The position numbers and the translations under genes were made by a program. A stretch of 64,000 bases of DNA, taken from the NCBI GenBank assembly GCA_048264105.1, contig JBLXDJ010000001.1, positions 496,001 through 560,000 on the forward strand, given 5' to 3'. Numbering within the stretch: position 1 is the stretch's first letter; each line of letters begins with the position of its first letter. Shown here piece after piece: positions 17,492 through 25,832 of the stretch. This DNA comes from Oceanospirillum sp048264105. Its GTDB lineage: Bacteria > Pseudomonadota > Gammaproteobacteria > Pseudomonadales > Halomonadaceae. Below the pieces are notes generated by a model. It was given only the letters and a program-made list of their open reading frames with translations. It made no database searches and was not told where the DNA came from.

Positions 17492-19162
17492 GTGAGCCGT
17501 TTTGACCATAAGAAATATCGTCCTTTTCCAACCATCAACTTGCCTGACCGCCAGTGGCCAAATCAGGTTCTCGACAAAGCACCGACCTGGTGTAGCGTTG
17601 ACCTGCGTGATGGCAATCAGGCGCTCATCGACCCGATGACCGTTGAGCAGAAAAAGCGACTGTTTCAGCTACTGGTTAAACTGGGCTTCAAAGAGATTGA
17701 AGTGGGCTTCCCGGCTGCATCTCAGCCAGATTTTGATTTTGTACGTGCCCTGATTGAAGAGAACATGATTCCGGATGACGTTACGGTTCAGGTTCTGACT
17801 CAGGCCCGTGAAGCACTGATCGACCGTACTATTGAAGCGCTGAAAGGTGCTAAGAAAGCGATCGTGCACGTTTATAACTCCACCTCTACCGTACAGCGCG
17901 AGCAGGTGTTCTGCCTTGAGCGTGACCAGATCATCGATATCGCCGTTAACGGCGTGCGTATGGTGAAAGAGCGTGTTGAGAAGCACACGGATACCGAATG
18001 GCGTCTTGAATATTCCCCTGAGAGTTTTACCGGCACCGAACTGGATTTCGCCGTAGAGATCTGTGATGCCGTAGTTGAAGAGTGGGGCCCGAACCCGGAG
18101 CAGAAGATTATTCTGAACCTGCCGGCTACCGTTGAGATGTCGACGCCAAACGTATTCGCCGATCAGATCGAGTGGTTCTGCCGCAATATCAAACACCGTG
18201 AGTGTCTGGAAATTAGCATGCACACTCACAACGACCGTGGTTGTGCGGTAGCGGCCGCCGAGCTGGGTGTTATGGCCGGTGCAGACCGTGTTGAAGGTAC
18301 TCTGATGGGCAATGGTGAGCGTACCGGTAATATGGACGTGATCACCATGGCGATGAACCTGTACAGTCAGGGCGTTGATCCTGAGCTGGATCTGGCGGAT
18401 GTGACCGAGATTATTCAGGTTTATGAGTCCTGCACCAATCTCGAAGTACACCCGCGTCACCCCTACATCGGTGAGCTGGTTTATACCGCGTTCTCCGGTA
18501 GTCACCAGGATGCGATTAAGAAGTGTCTGAGCAAGTACGATGCCTCTCAGCCTTGGGAAGTGGCGTATCTGCCGATCGACCCGAAAGATTTGGGTCGCAG
18601 CTATGAAGCGGTTATCCGTATTAACAGTCAGTCCGGTAAAGGCGGTGTGGCTTATATTCTGGAAGCTGAACTGGGTCTGAAACTGCCACGTTGGTTGCAG
18701 ATTGAGTTTGCCGGTAAGGTGCAGAAACACACCGAAGCGGAAGCACGTGAGCTGAAGCAGAGCGAGATTGTTGAGCTGTTCCAGCAGCATTACCTGAACA
18801 CCGATAATCAGTTCGAGCTGGTGACCTACAAGCTGGAACGTAGCGATAACGACTTCCTGAATGCCGCGATCCGTTGTGGTGATCAGACCATCGAACTGTC
18901 TGGTGATGGTAACGGGGCGATCCATGCTCTGACCGAAGCGCTGTCTGCTTACATCGATCAGCCGGTTCAGATCGCAGAATACTCCGAGCACGCTTTGTCT
19001 GCCGGTAGCGATGCGAAAGCGGTGACCTACGTTCAGGTGAAGATTGGTGATTCGGTTAACGCAGGTGTTGCCATCAGTGAAGATACTGTAGCCGCTAACC
19101 TGAATGCGGTACTGGCCGCAGCCAGCGCATTGATTGCTGAAAAAGGTCTGGTAGCGGCTTAA
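17492..19162 (+). CDS. leuA: 2-isopropylmalate synthase
   Basis: 556 residues from GTG 17492, seven bases after AAGGAG. This is the longer LeuA type (class related to actinobacterial enzymes) rather than the E. coli 523-residue type. The catalytic TIM barrel carries 'WCSVDLRDGNQAL' (metal-binding Asp), 'EISMHTHNDRGCAVAAAE' (HxH metal site) and 'VEGTLMGNGERTGNMD'. A linker and the C-terminal allosteric LeuA dimer domain (from about residue 420) bind leucine for feedback inhibition. It condenses acetyl-CoA and 2-ketoisovalerate in the first committed step of leucine synthesis. leuB, leuC and leuD are not nearby. Confidence 0.96.
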   Translation: MSRFDHKKYRPFPTINLPDRQWPNQVLDKAPTWCSVDLRDGNQALIDPMTVEQKKRLFQLLVKLGFKEIEVGFPAASQPDFDFVRALIEENMIPDDVTVQVLTQAREALIDRTIEALKGAKKAIVHVYNSTSTVQREQVFCLERDQIIDIAVNGVRMVKERVEKHTDTEWRLEYSPESFTGTELDFAVEICDAVVEEWGPNPEQKIILNLPATVEMSTPNVFADQIEWFCRNIKHRECLEISMHTHNDRGCAVAAAELGVMAGADRVEGTLMGNGERTGNMDVITMAMNLYSQGVDPELDLADVTEIIQVYESCTNLEVHPRHPYIGELVYTAFSGSHQDAIKKCLSKYDASQPWEVAYLPIDPKDLGRSYEAVIRINSQSGKGGVAYILEAELGLKLPRWLQIEFAGKVQKHTEAEARELKQSEIVELFQQHYLNTDNQFELVTYKLERSDNDFLNAAIRCGDQTIELSGDGNGAIHALTEALSAYIDQPVQIAEYSEHALSAGSDAKAVTYVQVKIGDSVNAGVAISEDTVAANLNAVLAAASALIAEKGLVAA

Positions 19163-19183
19163 TCGCTCAGCTCATCAGATGTT

Positions 19184-19221
19184 AAAAAGCCCGCAGCAGA
19201 TTTTCTGTTGCGGGCTTTTTT
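19184..19221 (+). terminator. Strong intrinsic terminator of leuA
   Basis: Seventeen-pair stem (19184-19200 with 19204-19220, one G-U pair) with core AAGCCCGCA / TGCGGGCTT; its 3' arm ends in the T run. The A run on the 5' arm could also serve the convergent gene. Confidence 0.93.
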
Positions 19222-19277
19222 AATTGTGCACTGAATTAATTGTGCGGTTAGCACTGTGTATTAAGATAGCTCAGAGC

Positions 19278-19937
19278 TTAGCTTAACTGCTCAGTGTCAG
19301 AAGCGGCGTTTTTAGCCGAGGTGTGGTTCACCTTATGGTAACGACGCAGTACAGAGCTCATCACCACAAAACAAAGCAGAGAATAGCCGATCTGCTCCAG
19401 CGTGATCGTCACGGCCGCCAGCAGTAGTAGTGCAATATCAAACCACATCAGAGACTTTCCGGTATGAATCTGGAATTTGTCCTCCAGCCATAGGGCAAGA
19501 ATATTAATACCCCCCAATGAACTACCTTCACGAAATACCACCAGCAAGCCCACGCCCACAAGTCCACCGGCTGCAAAGGCTGCAATCACCTTCGGCAGGG
19601 TTTCCAGCTGAATATGCAGAATCATCAGATCGGTCAGAACAGAAACCAGCACCATCGCCAACAGGGTTCTCATGGCAAACGCCAGAGGCTTTGTTTTCAG
19701 GGCCAGTGCAAAAAAGGGCAGATTGATAATAAAAAACAGCAAACCAAAGCTCAGTTCCGGTACCCAGCGCATCAGAATCAGAGATAAACCTGCGGTGCCA
19801 CTGACCATGAGTCCGGCCGCTTTCAGAAACCAGATACCTAAGGCGACCAGAAAGCAGCCTTCAAAAAGACTGTAATAACGTTTTGCCACAGACAGGGTGT
19901 CTGTACGACGAATAGGGCGCATCAAAGCGGAAAACAT
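19278..19937 (-). CDS. YitT/DUF161 family membrane protein
   Basis: 219 residues with five to six hydrophobic helices. 'SGTAGLSLILMRW' and 'VVFREGSSLGGINILALWLEDKF' are the repeated DUF161 motifs of YitT-like proteins. The usual C-terminal cytoplasmic DUF2179 domain is absent, so it is the short form. Start ATG 19937 follows AGTGAGG. Function unknown; transport is presumed. A terminator-like hairpin sits in its leader. Confidence 0.85.
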   Translation of the reverse strand: MFSALMRPIRRTDTLSVAKRYYSLFEGCFLVALGIWFLKAAGLMVSGTAGLSLILMRWVPELSFGLLFFIINLPFFALALKTKPLAFAMRTLLAMVLVSVLTDLMILHIQLETLPKVIAAFAAGGLVGVGLLVVFREGSSLGGINILALWLEDKFQIHTGKSLMWFDIALLLLAAVTITLEQIGYSLLCFVVMSSVLRRYHKVNHTSAKNAASDTEQLS

Positions 19938-19971
19938 TTCGACCTCACTTAGCGGGGATTGCCCACCTCGT

Positions 19972-20004
19972 AAAAAGCCCCACCACCGGGATCACCGGGG
20001 TGGG
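19972..20004 (-). promoter_or_regulatory. Terminator-shaped hairpin in the 5' leader of the YitT gene
   Basis: Read on the minus strand, CCCACC + CCGG (20004-19995) pairs with CCGG + GGTGGG (19989-19979) with a one-base bulge and a 5-base loop, followed by GCTTTTTA. It lies about 35 bases before the YitT start, so it would stop transcripts coming from further upstream. I do not recognise a riboswitch class in the short leader. Confidence 0.55.
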
Positions 20005-20314
20005 TAATAAGGAGCAACGATAGTCACGTTGTAAGCAGTTAAATGCAAGTCCTATGCCTGTTTTTTTAGAGGTTTTTACTGACTATTTGGTTTTATGTGG
20101 TCTATTTTGGTGTTTTGTTGAGTTTTTGTGCGTCTTTTTGGTGCATGGGTAGGTCGGATTGTAAGGGTACAAGTGCGCTGTGAAGTAATCGTGCGGATCG
20201 TGAGCCAATACTGAAAAGCACGGATCGCTTCTGCTAAGGTTAATAAATAATTGTCAATCATTTGGCCTGAAGGATCAGGTGTTTCAATGGGCAATAGCGA
20301 GTGGAGGAAACACT
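20005..20314. other. Divergent intergenic region, no feature beyond promoters
   Basis: 310 bp between the YitT leader hairpin and the sugar dehydrogenase gene. 20060-20150 is strikingly G/T-rich on the plus strand. I see no gene, hairpin or clear operator here. Confidence 0.5.
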
Positions 20315-21475
20315 ATGCAGTATTGGGTACGTGGGGCGGGCATCATCCTGATGCTTTGTTCAGCCGTCACGATGGCCGCATCAGAGATGACCGGAAGCAG
20401 TCGTGAGCAGAATTATCAGGTCGAGATGGTGCAGGATGGTTTTCGCCTGCCATGGGCTTTTGAGTTTGTTGATCAGGATACGATGATCTTTACCGAGCGT
20501 GATGGCCGCATCGGGGTTTATTCCCGCACAGAAGGTAAGACCCGTTACCTACCGGGATTACCGGATATCTACTTTGAGGGGCAAGGGGGGCTGCTGGATA
20601 TTAAGCCGAGTCCCGAGTTTGAGAAGGAACCCTGGGTTTACGTAACCTACAGCGCTTACCCGAAAAAAACGTCACAGGATAATAAAGATAAACCGGTGAC
20701 GGTGCTGGGGCGCTTTCTGCTGACCGGTGAGGATTTCGGTAACTATCGTATTGAGCAGTGGCAGGTGCTGGTAGAAACTGAGTCGGGTACTTCAACCAAC
20801 TACCACTTTGGTAGTCGGATCGCCTTTGACCCGGGGCGTTATGTGTACTTTTCCATTGGCGACCGGGGTGAGCGTCCTAATGGCCAGAACCGTAAAACCC
20901 ACGCCGGAAGCATCCTGCGGGTCACCTTTACCGGCAGGTCGTCGCGGAATAACCCGTTTCACGGTAAGGCTGGTGTGCAGCCGGAGATCTGGAGCTTTGG
21001 TCACCGTAACCCCCAGGGTTTGGCCTATGACAGCTATCGGGAAAGACTCTGGGCGATTGAACACGGCCCCAGAGGCGGTGATGAGCTGAACATTATTGAG
21101 CCGGGCAATAACTATGGCTGGCCGGTGGTCTCTCAGGGCAAAGAGTATTGGGGACCGATTTCTGTTGGGGTTGAGCATAAAGACGGTATGGTTGATCCGG
21201 TTCGTGTCTATATTCCCTCCATCGCACCCTCAAGCCTGATGGTTTACAGCGGTGAAGCCTTCCCTGAATGGCAGGGAGACCTGTTTGCCGGAGCGCTGGC
21301 TAAACAGCATCTGAATCATATCCACCTGAATACCGAAGGTGCGATTATCGGTGAGACCCGAATGCTGACCTCTCTCAATGAGCGCATTCGGGATGTGACG
21401 CAAAGCCCGGAAGGCTGGCTCTATTTTGTCACCGACAGCGGCAAGCTGTATCAGATCTCGCCGTTATCGGAGTAG
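20315..21475 (+). CDS. PQQ-dependent aldose sugar dehydrogenase (YliI/Asd-like)
   Basis: 386 residues from ATG 20315, chosen because GGAGG lies eight bases upstream (an in-frame GTG at 20279 lacks this). Signal peptide about 1-22, so periplasmic. A six-bladed propeller of the soluble glucose dehydrogenase family: 'GFRLPWAFEFVD' at the start, 'YHFGSRIAFDPGRYVYFSIG' with the His used in hydride abstraction, 'SFGHRNPQGLAYD' and 'EHGPRGGDELNIIEPGNNYG'. It oxidises aldoses to lactones with PQQ and Ca2+. No PQQ biosynthesis gene is in the window. Confidence 0.92.
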   Translation: MQYWVRGAGIILMLCSAVTMAASEMTGSSREQNYQVEMVQDGFRLPWAFEFVDQDTMIFTERDGRIGVYSRTEGKTRYLPGLPDIYFEGQGGLLDIKPSPEFEKEPWVYVTYSAYPKKTSQDNKDKPVTVLGRFLLTGEDFGNYRIEQWQVLVETESGTSTNYHFGSRIAFDPGRYVYFSIGDRGERPNGQNRKTHAGSILRVTFTGRSSRNNPFHGKAGVQPEIWSFGHRNPQGLAYDSYRERLWAIEHGPRGGDELNIIEPGNNYGWPVVSQGKEYWGPISVGVEHKDGMVDPVRVYIPSIAPSSLMVYSGEAFPEWQGDLFAGALAKQHLNHIHLNTEGAIIGETRMLTSLNERIRDVTQSPEGWLYFVTDSGKLYQISPLSE

Positions 21476-21509
21476 CTATTTCCAGTAGCTGGTTCTGAGA
21501 CGAAACGGA

Positions 21510-22124
21510 TCAGATCACGGTAAGAATCTCATCGACAGGGCGACGGGCCTTCTGTGCCCAGTTGCCTTCGACGGGTTTGCCGATGGTGATCAGCATCACC
21601 GGCAGATCCTCTTCGTTCAGCGGGAAGTGGCGTTTCAGCTGCTCCCCGTCAAATCCTCCCATCGCACCGGTTGCCAGTCCCAGTTCTTCTGCTGCCAGCA
21701 TTAGTGTCATTGCCGCTAATGAGGCGGAGCGTATCGCTTCATCCCGCTGCAGCTGGTGGTTGCCCTCATGGCTCTGGCTGGCTGCGCCAACCCAGCTATC
21801 CGCGATGGACTGAGGAATAATGCCCGCACTAACGGACTCACTCAGGCGCTGCTCCAATGCTTTATGGGCAGCCAGTTGTCCGCATACGATAAAGGTGGCC
21901 GATGCCGCTTCTACCTGAGGCTGGCCGTAGGCGGCTTCTCTTAACAGGCTTTTCGCCTCTGGTGTGGTGACGGCGATAAACCGCCAGTTCTGCAGGTTAT
22001 AAGCCGATGGCGAATGCCCCGCCAGATTGACCAGCTGTGCCAGTGTCTCCTGACCGATCACATAGTCCGGCTGATATTTGCTGGTAGAGCGGCGCTGTAA
22101 AATCGCATTCTGTACGGAAGTCAT
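21510..22124 (-). CDS. Nitroreductase family FMN oxidoreductase
   Basis: 204 residues. The N-terminus 'ILQRRSTSKYQPD' is the FMN phosphate-binding Arg/Ser cluster, followed by 'SPSAYNLQNWRFIAV' and near the C-terminus 'GLATGAMGGFDGEQL' and 'PVMLITIGKPVEG'. These enzymes are dimeric flavoproteins reducing quinones or nitro compounds with NAD(P)H. It is the downstream gene of the DMT exporter, 36 bases apart, so it is probably in the MarR-controlled unit. Confidence 0.93.
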   Translation of the reverse strand: MTSVQNAILQRRSTSKYQPDYVIGQETLAQLVNLAGHSPSAYNLQNWRFIAVTTPEAKSLLREAAYGQPQVEAASATFIVCGQLAAHKALEQRLSESVSAGIIPQSIADSWVGAASQSHEGNHQLQRDEAIRSASLAAMTLMLAAEELGLATGAMGGFDGEQLKRHFPLNEEDLPVMLITIGKPVEGNWAQKARRPVDEILTVI

Positions 22125-22160
22125 TGTCGTTACCTCTTTTGCCTGAATTGCTGTTCGTTA

Positions 22161-23228
22161 TTAGTGCTCGTTTACTGTGTTCTTGTTGCTGTGCTTATGT
22201 GATGAACTGAGTGCTTTAAAGAGCTCCGGCAGCCAGGGCGAGAGCTGCACCGCCAGAATACTGAGAACCACTAAAACCAGCCCTGCCAGTGCCCAGCCTT
22301 CAATCGCCTGATCAAGAAAGACCCAGCCCAACGCCACTGCCGTCAGCGGGCTTAACAGCCCCAGTGTGGAAACCATCACCGCAGGCAGCTTTTGGATGCC
22401 CTGAAACCAGAGCAGATAAGCGATCAGGGTGCCAAACAGTGACAAATAGCCGTAGCCCAGCAGATTCTCAGCAGTAAGCGTTGGCAGTGCGGGTTCCAGA
22501 AGCAGCGCCAGTGGTAGCAGCATCAGGCCACCTAAGGTCAGTTGCCATCCTGTTAGTGCGATCAGCGGCAGCTCTGTCCTTTGATAGGGTTTCTGATCTG
22601 ACAGGTTCTGATCTGCCTGATTTGAACGCTGGCCATAGCGGGTGACATAAACCCCCAGTGCCATGCTTAAAGCTCCCAACGTTGCTGCGCCGATACCGAT
22701 GAGATCCCAGCTGACTTGCTGGCTGATTCTTTCACCCTCTGCGGGGGAGAGAATCAGCAGTGCCATGCCGACAATGGCGGTGATACAGGCGATAAGCGCG
22801 ATTTTTCCCGGTGGTTGTTTCTGCAATGCCCAGATCATCAGCAGCAAAATCAGGGGCTGAACCGCGCCGATCACGGCGGCTAATCCACCGGGCAGGCGGT
22901 AAGCGGCGACAAACAACATCGCCTGAAAGCACCCGATATTCAGCGCCGACAGTAATAGCAATCGTGGCCACTGAGCCTTGGTTGGGAATAAAACACTGGC
23001 TGGGAATAAAGCTTTTGGTGGAACGGCGGTTGCTAAGCTCTCATTTGAGGCCGCAGCCTTGCTAAGCAGATGGCTTAGAACAATCAGGATCAAACCTGCG
23101 GGTAAGCAGCGGATCACAGCCGCAGTGAAGGGCAGCCCCTCCGGCAGAAACTCCGATGTCACCAGATAGGTGCTGCCCCAGCTGGCGGGGCCGAGTGCAG
23201 TGAGTAACAGCAATGCAAATGGATTCAT
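22161..23228 (-). CDS. EamA/DMT family exporter
   Basis: 355 residues, ten hydrophobic helices in two EamA repeats. 'ALGPASWGSTYLVTSEFLP' opens repeat one and 'YGYLSLFGTLIAYLLWFQG' marks repeat two, as in RhtA-like metabolite exporters. A polar insert lies near residues 68-82 and another near 200-215. Divergent from the marR gene across two palindromic operators; the substrate may be the MarR ligand (inference). Confidence 0.9.
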   Translation of the reverse strand: MNPFALLLLTALGPASWGSTYLVTSEFLPEGLPFTAAVIRCLPAGLILIVLSHLLSKAAASNESLATAVPPKALFPASVLFPTKAQWPRLLLLSALNIGCFQAMLFVAAYRLPGGLAAVIGAVQPLILLLMIWALQKQPPGKIALIACITAIVGMALLILSPAEGERISQQVSWDLIGIGAATLGALSMALGVYVTRYGQRSNQADQNLSDQKPYQRTELPLIALTGWQLTLGGLMLLPLALLLEPALPTLTAENLLGYGYLSLFGTLIAYLLWFQGIQKLPAVMVSTLGLLSPLTAVALGWVFLDQAIEGWALAGLVLVVLSILAVQLSPWLPELFKALSSSHKHSNKNTVNEH

Positions 23229-23318
23229 AATTCACCTCGGTTATCCCCGCTGCGATGTGCAATGTTTGCGGTTGCCAACAGAGGGACAGCAGCTATCGAC
23301 ACAGGGGGAAAAACAATT

Positions 23319-23336
23319 TATCTTGAAGTTAAGATA
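23319..23336. promoter_or_regulatory. MarR-type operator 1 (imperfect palindrome)
   Basis: TATCTTGAA / GTTAAGATA, 7 of 9 positions symmetric. Same half-site (TATCTTGA) as operator 2; centres 38 bp apart. Confidence 0.75.
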
Positions 23337-23352
23337 TTATTAGGTTGGCGAT

Positions 23353-23378
23353 AATTTATCTTGAGGTCAAGATAAATT
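23353..23378. promoter_or_regulatory. MarR-type operator 2 (perfect palindrome)
   Basis: Arms AATTTATCTTGA (23353-23364) and TCAAGATAAATT (23367-23378) are perfectly symmetric over 12 bp with a GG spacer. It ends 19 bases before the marR start and would overlap its promoter or ribosome site. Confidence 0.88.
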
Positions 23379-23397
23379 TTAAAGGAAATCCATAGCT

Positions 23398-23919
23398 ATG
23401 AGTAAGAAAATGTGCCCTGAAACAGATGCCGTCGATAAAATTATTGCCCAGTGGCAGCAGGAGAAGCCGGAATTTGATCTGACTGCGATGGAGGTTCTGG
23501 GGCGGCTCAAACGGGCTTCAGCGGTACTGTCACCCAGAATTGAACAGGTGTTTCTGGAGCATGGCCTGAACCAGCCGGAGTTTGATGTATTGGCGACCCT
23601 GAGGCGTTCCGGTGCGCCTTATTGTCTGGCACCGACAGCCTTGTTCTCCACCCTGATGGTCACGTCCGGCACCATGACCAATCGCATGACCCAGCTGGAA
23701 AAGAAAGGTCTGATCGAGCGTCTGCCCAATCCGGATGATGCCCGCAGTAAGTTGGTGAAGCTGAGTGATAAAGGGCTGGAGCTGATCGAGCAGGTTTTGC
23801 CCCATCATGTGCAGAATGGCCTCAACCTGATATCAGGTCTCGATGGGGATTCTCTTGCTAACCTGAACCAGAGCTTGCGGGATCTGCTTTCGGCGCTTGA
23901 AGCCGAAGAGGCTGAATGA
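23398..23919 (+). CDS. MarR family transcriptional regulator
   Basis: 173 residues. Winged helix: 'LNQPEFDVLATLRRSG', 'LFSTLMVTSGTMTNRMTQLE' recognition helix, then the wing 'LIERLPNPDDARSKLVKLSD', all typical. The N-terminal 40 residues form a dimerisation helix. It is divergent from the DMT exporter and followed 55 bases later by a VOC-fold gene. Probably represses itself and the exporter/nitroreductase unit through the two operators upstream. Confidence 0.94.
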   Translation: MSKKMCPETDAVDKIIAQWQQEKPEFDLTAMEVLGRLKRASAVLSPRIEQVFLEHGLNQPEFDVLATLRRSGAPYCLAPTALFSTLMVTSGTMTNRMTQLEKKGLIERLPNPDDARSKLVKLSDKGLELIEQVLPHHVQNGLNLISGLDGDSLANLNQSLRDLLSALEAEEAE

Positions 23920-23974
23920 CTCCTACCTGTAATGGCAAGCAGCCGGAATAACAAACAGAGTGAAAGGAATAGTT

Positions 23975-24376
23975 ATGAGTGAACAGAATATGGAACAGGC
24001 GTTGGCCAATCAGCACCACAAACTGAACTATGTGGAGTTTGCCGCTAAAGATCTGGCGGCTACCAAGGTGTTCTTTCAAAAGGCCTTTGGCTGGGCGTTT
24101 GTCGATTACGGACCTGAGTACACCGCTTTTTCCGGTCAGGGCTTAGACGGCGGTTTCTATAAGGCAGATATGGCTGCTGATTCAACCACAGGCTCCGCCT
24201 TGCTGGTGTTTTACAGTGTAGATCTGCCAGCCACGCTTGATGCGGTGACTGCTGCAGGTGGCGAGATCGTTAAACCTGTCTTTGATTTCCCCGGTGGCCG
24301 ACGTTTTCACTTCAAAGAACCCTCCGGTAATGAGTTTGCAGTTTGGGCGTTGCCTGAAAAAAATCTGCAACCCTGA
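23975..24376 (+). CDS. VOC family (glyoxalase-fold) protein
   Basis: 133 residues from ATG 23975, preceded by AAAGGAAT; the frame opens at GTG 23960. Two beta-alpha-beta-beta-beta halves: 'NYVEFAAKDLAATKVFFQKA' starts the first, and 'FPGGRRFHFKEPSGNEFAVW' is the usual C-terminal metal-site segment with Glu. Function is not predictable, but linkage to marR, a nitroreductase and an exporter suggests handling of a toxic or electrophilic compound. Confidence 0.88.
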   Translation: MSEQNMEQALANQHHKLNYVEFAAKDLAATKVFFQKAFGWAFVDYGPEYTAFSGQGLDGGFYKADMAADSTTGSALLVFYSVDLPATLDAVTAAGGEIVKPVFDFPGGRRFHFKEPSGNEFAVWALPEKNLQP

Positions 24377-24388
24377 AGTCGTGTTCAG

Positions 24389-24417
24389 TAAAGCTTTAGC
24401 CTCTATATAAAGCTTTA
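24389..24417. repeat. Two copies of a 10-bp palindrome, 19 bp apart
   Basis: TAAAGCTTTA occurs at 24389-24398 and 24408-24417, each a perfect palindrome, on the same face of the helix (19 bp centre to centre). It lies between the VOC gene and the ABC ATPase gene. Possibly a paired protein site for the ABC gene, or part of a weak hairpin (GCCT...AGGC). Confidence 0.5.
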
Positions 24418-24495
24418 GGCAAAAAAATCCGGTATAAATATCAGACTGTTATCTAAAACATTCTAATAATAAGTCACCGAAGAGGCGGTACGGAT

Positions 24496-25284
24496 ATGCC
24501 CTCAACGCCACTGGCAGAGCTCAACAATATCACTGCATTTCGCGGGGACCGTAAGGTTCTCGAAAACTTCAACCTCACCCTGCATGAAGGGGAGAGTGTC
24601 GCGATTCTGGGGCCAAACGGCTGCGGAAAATCCACCCTGTTAAAACTGCTCACCCGTGAGATCTACCACGTTGATAAGCCGGAAAGCAGCCTGCTCATTA
24701 AAGGTCAGGATCGTATCAACCTGATGCAGCTGCGGGAATGGCTGGGTGTGGTCTCTCAGGATCTGCAGGAGTTTTACACGCCCTATACCAAGGGGCGGGA
24801 TGTGGTAGCTTCCGGCCTTTTGGGAGCGATTGGTGTGCATGATCATCTGCAACTGACGGAACATCAGCAGCAACGGGTGGATGAGGTGATCGGGCAGTTA
24901 GGACTGGTTTACCTGAATGACACCATGTTCCAGCGGCTTTCCACGGGGCAGCAGCGGCGGCTTCTGCTGGCGCGGGCACTGATCCATAACCCTTCTACAG
25001 TCATCTTTGACGAACCCACCAACAGTCTGGATCTGCAGGCATCCTTCGAGCTGATCGCCACCATGCGGGAGCTGGTGCAGTCGGGCACGAATCTTCTGAT
25101 CGCCACCCACCATGTGCAGGAAGTGGTGCCGGAGATTGAACGTATCATCTTTATGAAGGAAGGACAGATTATCGCGGATGGTGATAAAGCGGCCTTACTG
25201 ACGGCTGAAAACCTCAGCGATCTGTACGGTGTAAACCTGAAGCTAATGGTTCAGGATGGTTACTACCATGCTTATCCGGTTTGA
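24496..25284 (+). CDS. ABC transporter ATP-binding protein, no adjacent permease
   Basis: 262 residues with a complete nucleotide-binding domain: Walker A 'GPNGCGKST', Q-loop 'GVVSQDLQEFY', signature 'LSTGQQRRLLLARAL', Walker B 'TVIFDEPTNSLD' and H-loop 'ATHHVQEV'. The signature has T instead of G at position three, as in several metal or iron-type and soluble ABC ATPases. No permease or binding protein follows; instead two methyltransferase-like membrane genes do. Either its permease is elsewhere or it has a non-transport role. Confidence 0.9.
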   Translation: MPSTPLAELNNITAFRGDRKVLENFNLTLHEGESVAILGPNGCGKSTLLKLLTREIYHVDKPESSLLIKGQDRINLMQLREWLGVVSQDLQEFYTPYTKGRDVVASGLLGAIGVHDHLQLTEHQQQRVDEVIGQLGLVYLNDTMFQRLSTGQQRRLLLARALIHNPSTVIFDEPTNSLDLQASFELIATMRELVQSGTNLLIATHHVQEVVPEIERIIFMKEGQIIADGDKAALLTAENLSDLYGVNLKLMVQDGYYHAYPV

Positions 25285-25311
25285 TGATGCGCCACTACTG
25301 AGAAATAGACC

Positions 25312-25773
25312 ATGAAAGCCCTCGAACTGAAAATCCCACCACCGGTTGTTGCACTGCTTCTTGCCGCTGCTATCTATTACGCGGCACCGGTTTTTCCCGC
25401 TTTACCTTTGAATGACTCGTGGCGGTTGGTACTGGCTATCCTGTTCGGCGTCGTTGGTATCAGTTGTGATCTGGCGGGGCTTTATAGCTTCCGGAAAGCC
25501 CACACCACCATCAACCCGTTAGCGCCGAAAAACTCCTCGGTGTTGGTGACAACGGGGATTTACCGCTTTACCCGCAACCCTATGTATCTGGGGCTGACGT
25601 TTCTGCTGCTGGCCTGGAGCTGTTACTGGGCATCATCAGCGGTACTGATCGATCTGCCCCTGTTTATCGCCTATGTGACCCTGTTTCAGATCAAACCGGA
25701 AGAACGCATCCTGCGGGAGAAATTTCCGGATCAGTTTCCGGCCTATTGCCGGCAGGTACGCCGCTGGATCTGA
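25312..25773 (+). CDS. Isoprenylcysteine carboxyl methyltransferase (ICMT)-like membrane protein, copy 1
   Basis: 153 residues, four to five hydrophobic helices. The C-terminal block 'GIYRFTRNPMYLGLTFLLL' and 'FQIKPEERILREKFPDQF' then 'YCRQVRRWI' is the SAM-binding core of the ICMT/PEMT-like fold. Methyl acceptor unknown. 27 bases after the ABC ATPase gene. Confidence 0.88.
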   Translation: MKALELKIPPPVVALLLAAAIYYAAPVFPALPLNDSWRLVLAILFGVVGISCDLAGLYSFRKAHTTINPLAPKNSSVLVTTGIYRFTRNPMYLGLTFLLLAWSCYWASSAVLIDLPLFIAYVTLFQIKPEERILREKFPDQFPAYCRQVRRWI

Positions 25774-25832
25774 TACAGATCCCGAACAAAGGTTATGGCT
25801 CTGAATAAAAATGAAGGAAGAAGGATTCAGGA

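Noticed and set aside
17669..18991. 440-codon minus-strand frame opposite leuA
   Set aside because: Antisense shadow of leuA; no family motif.
19938..20280. Guanidine or other known riboswitch before the YitT gene
   Set aside because: An ACGAGG after the hairpin looked suggestive but the rest of the ykkC-type cores is missing; only the hairpin is reported.
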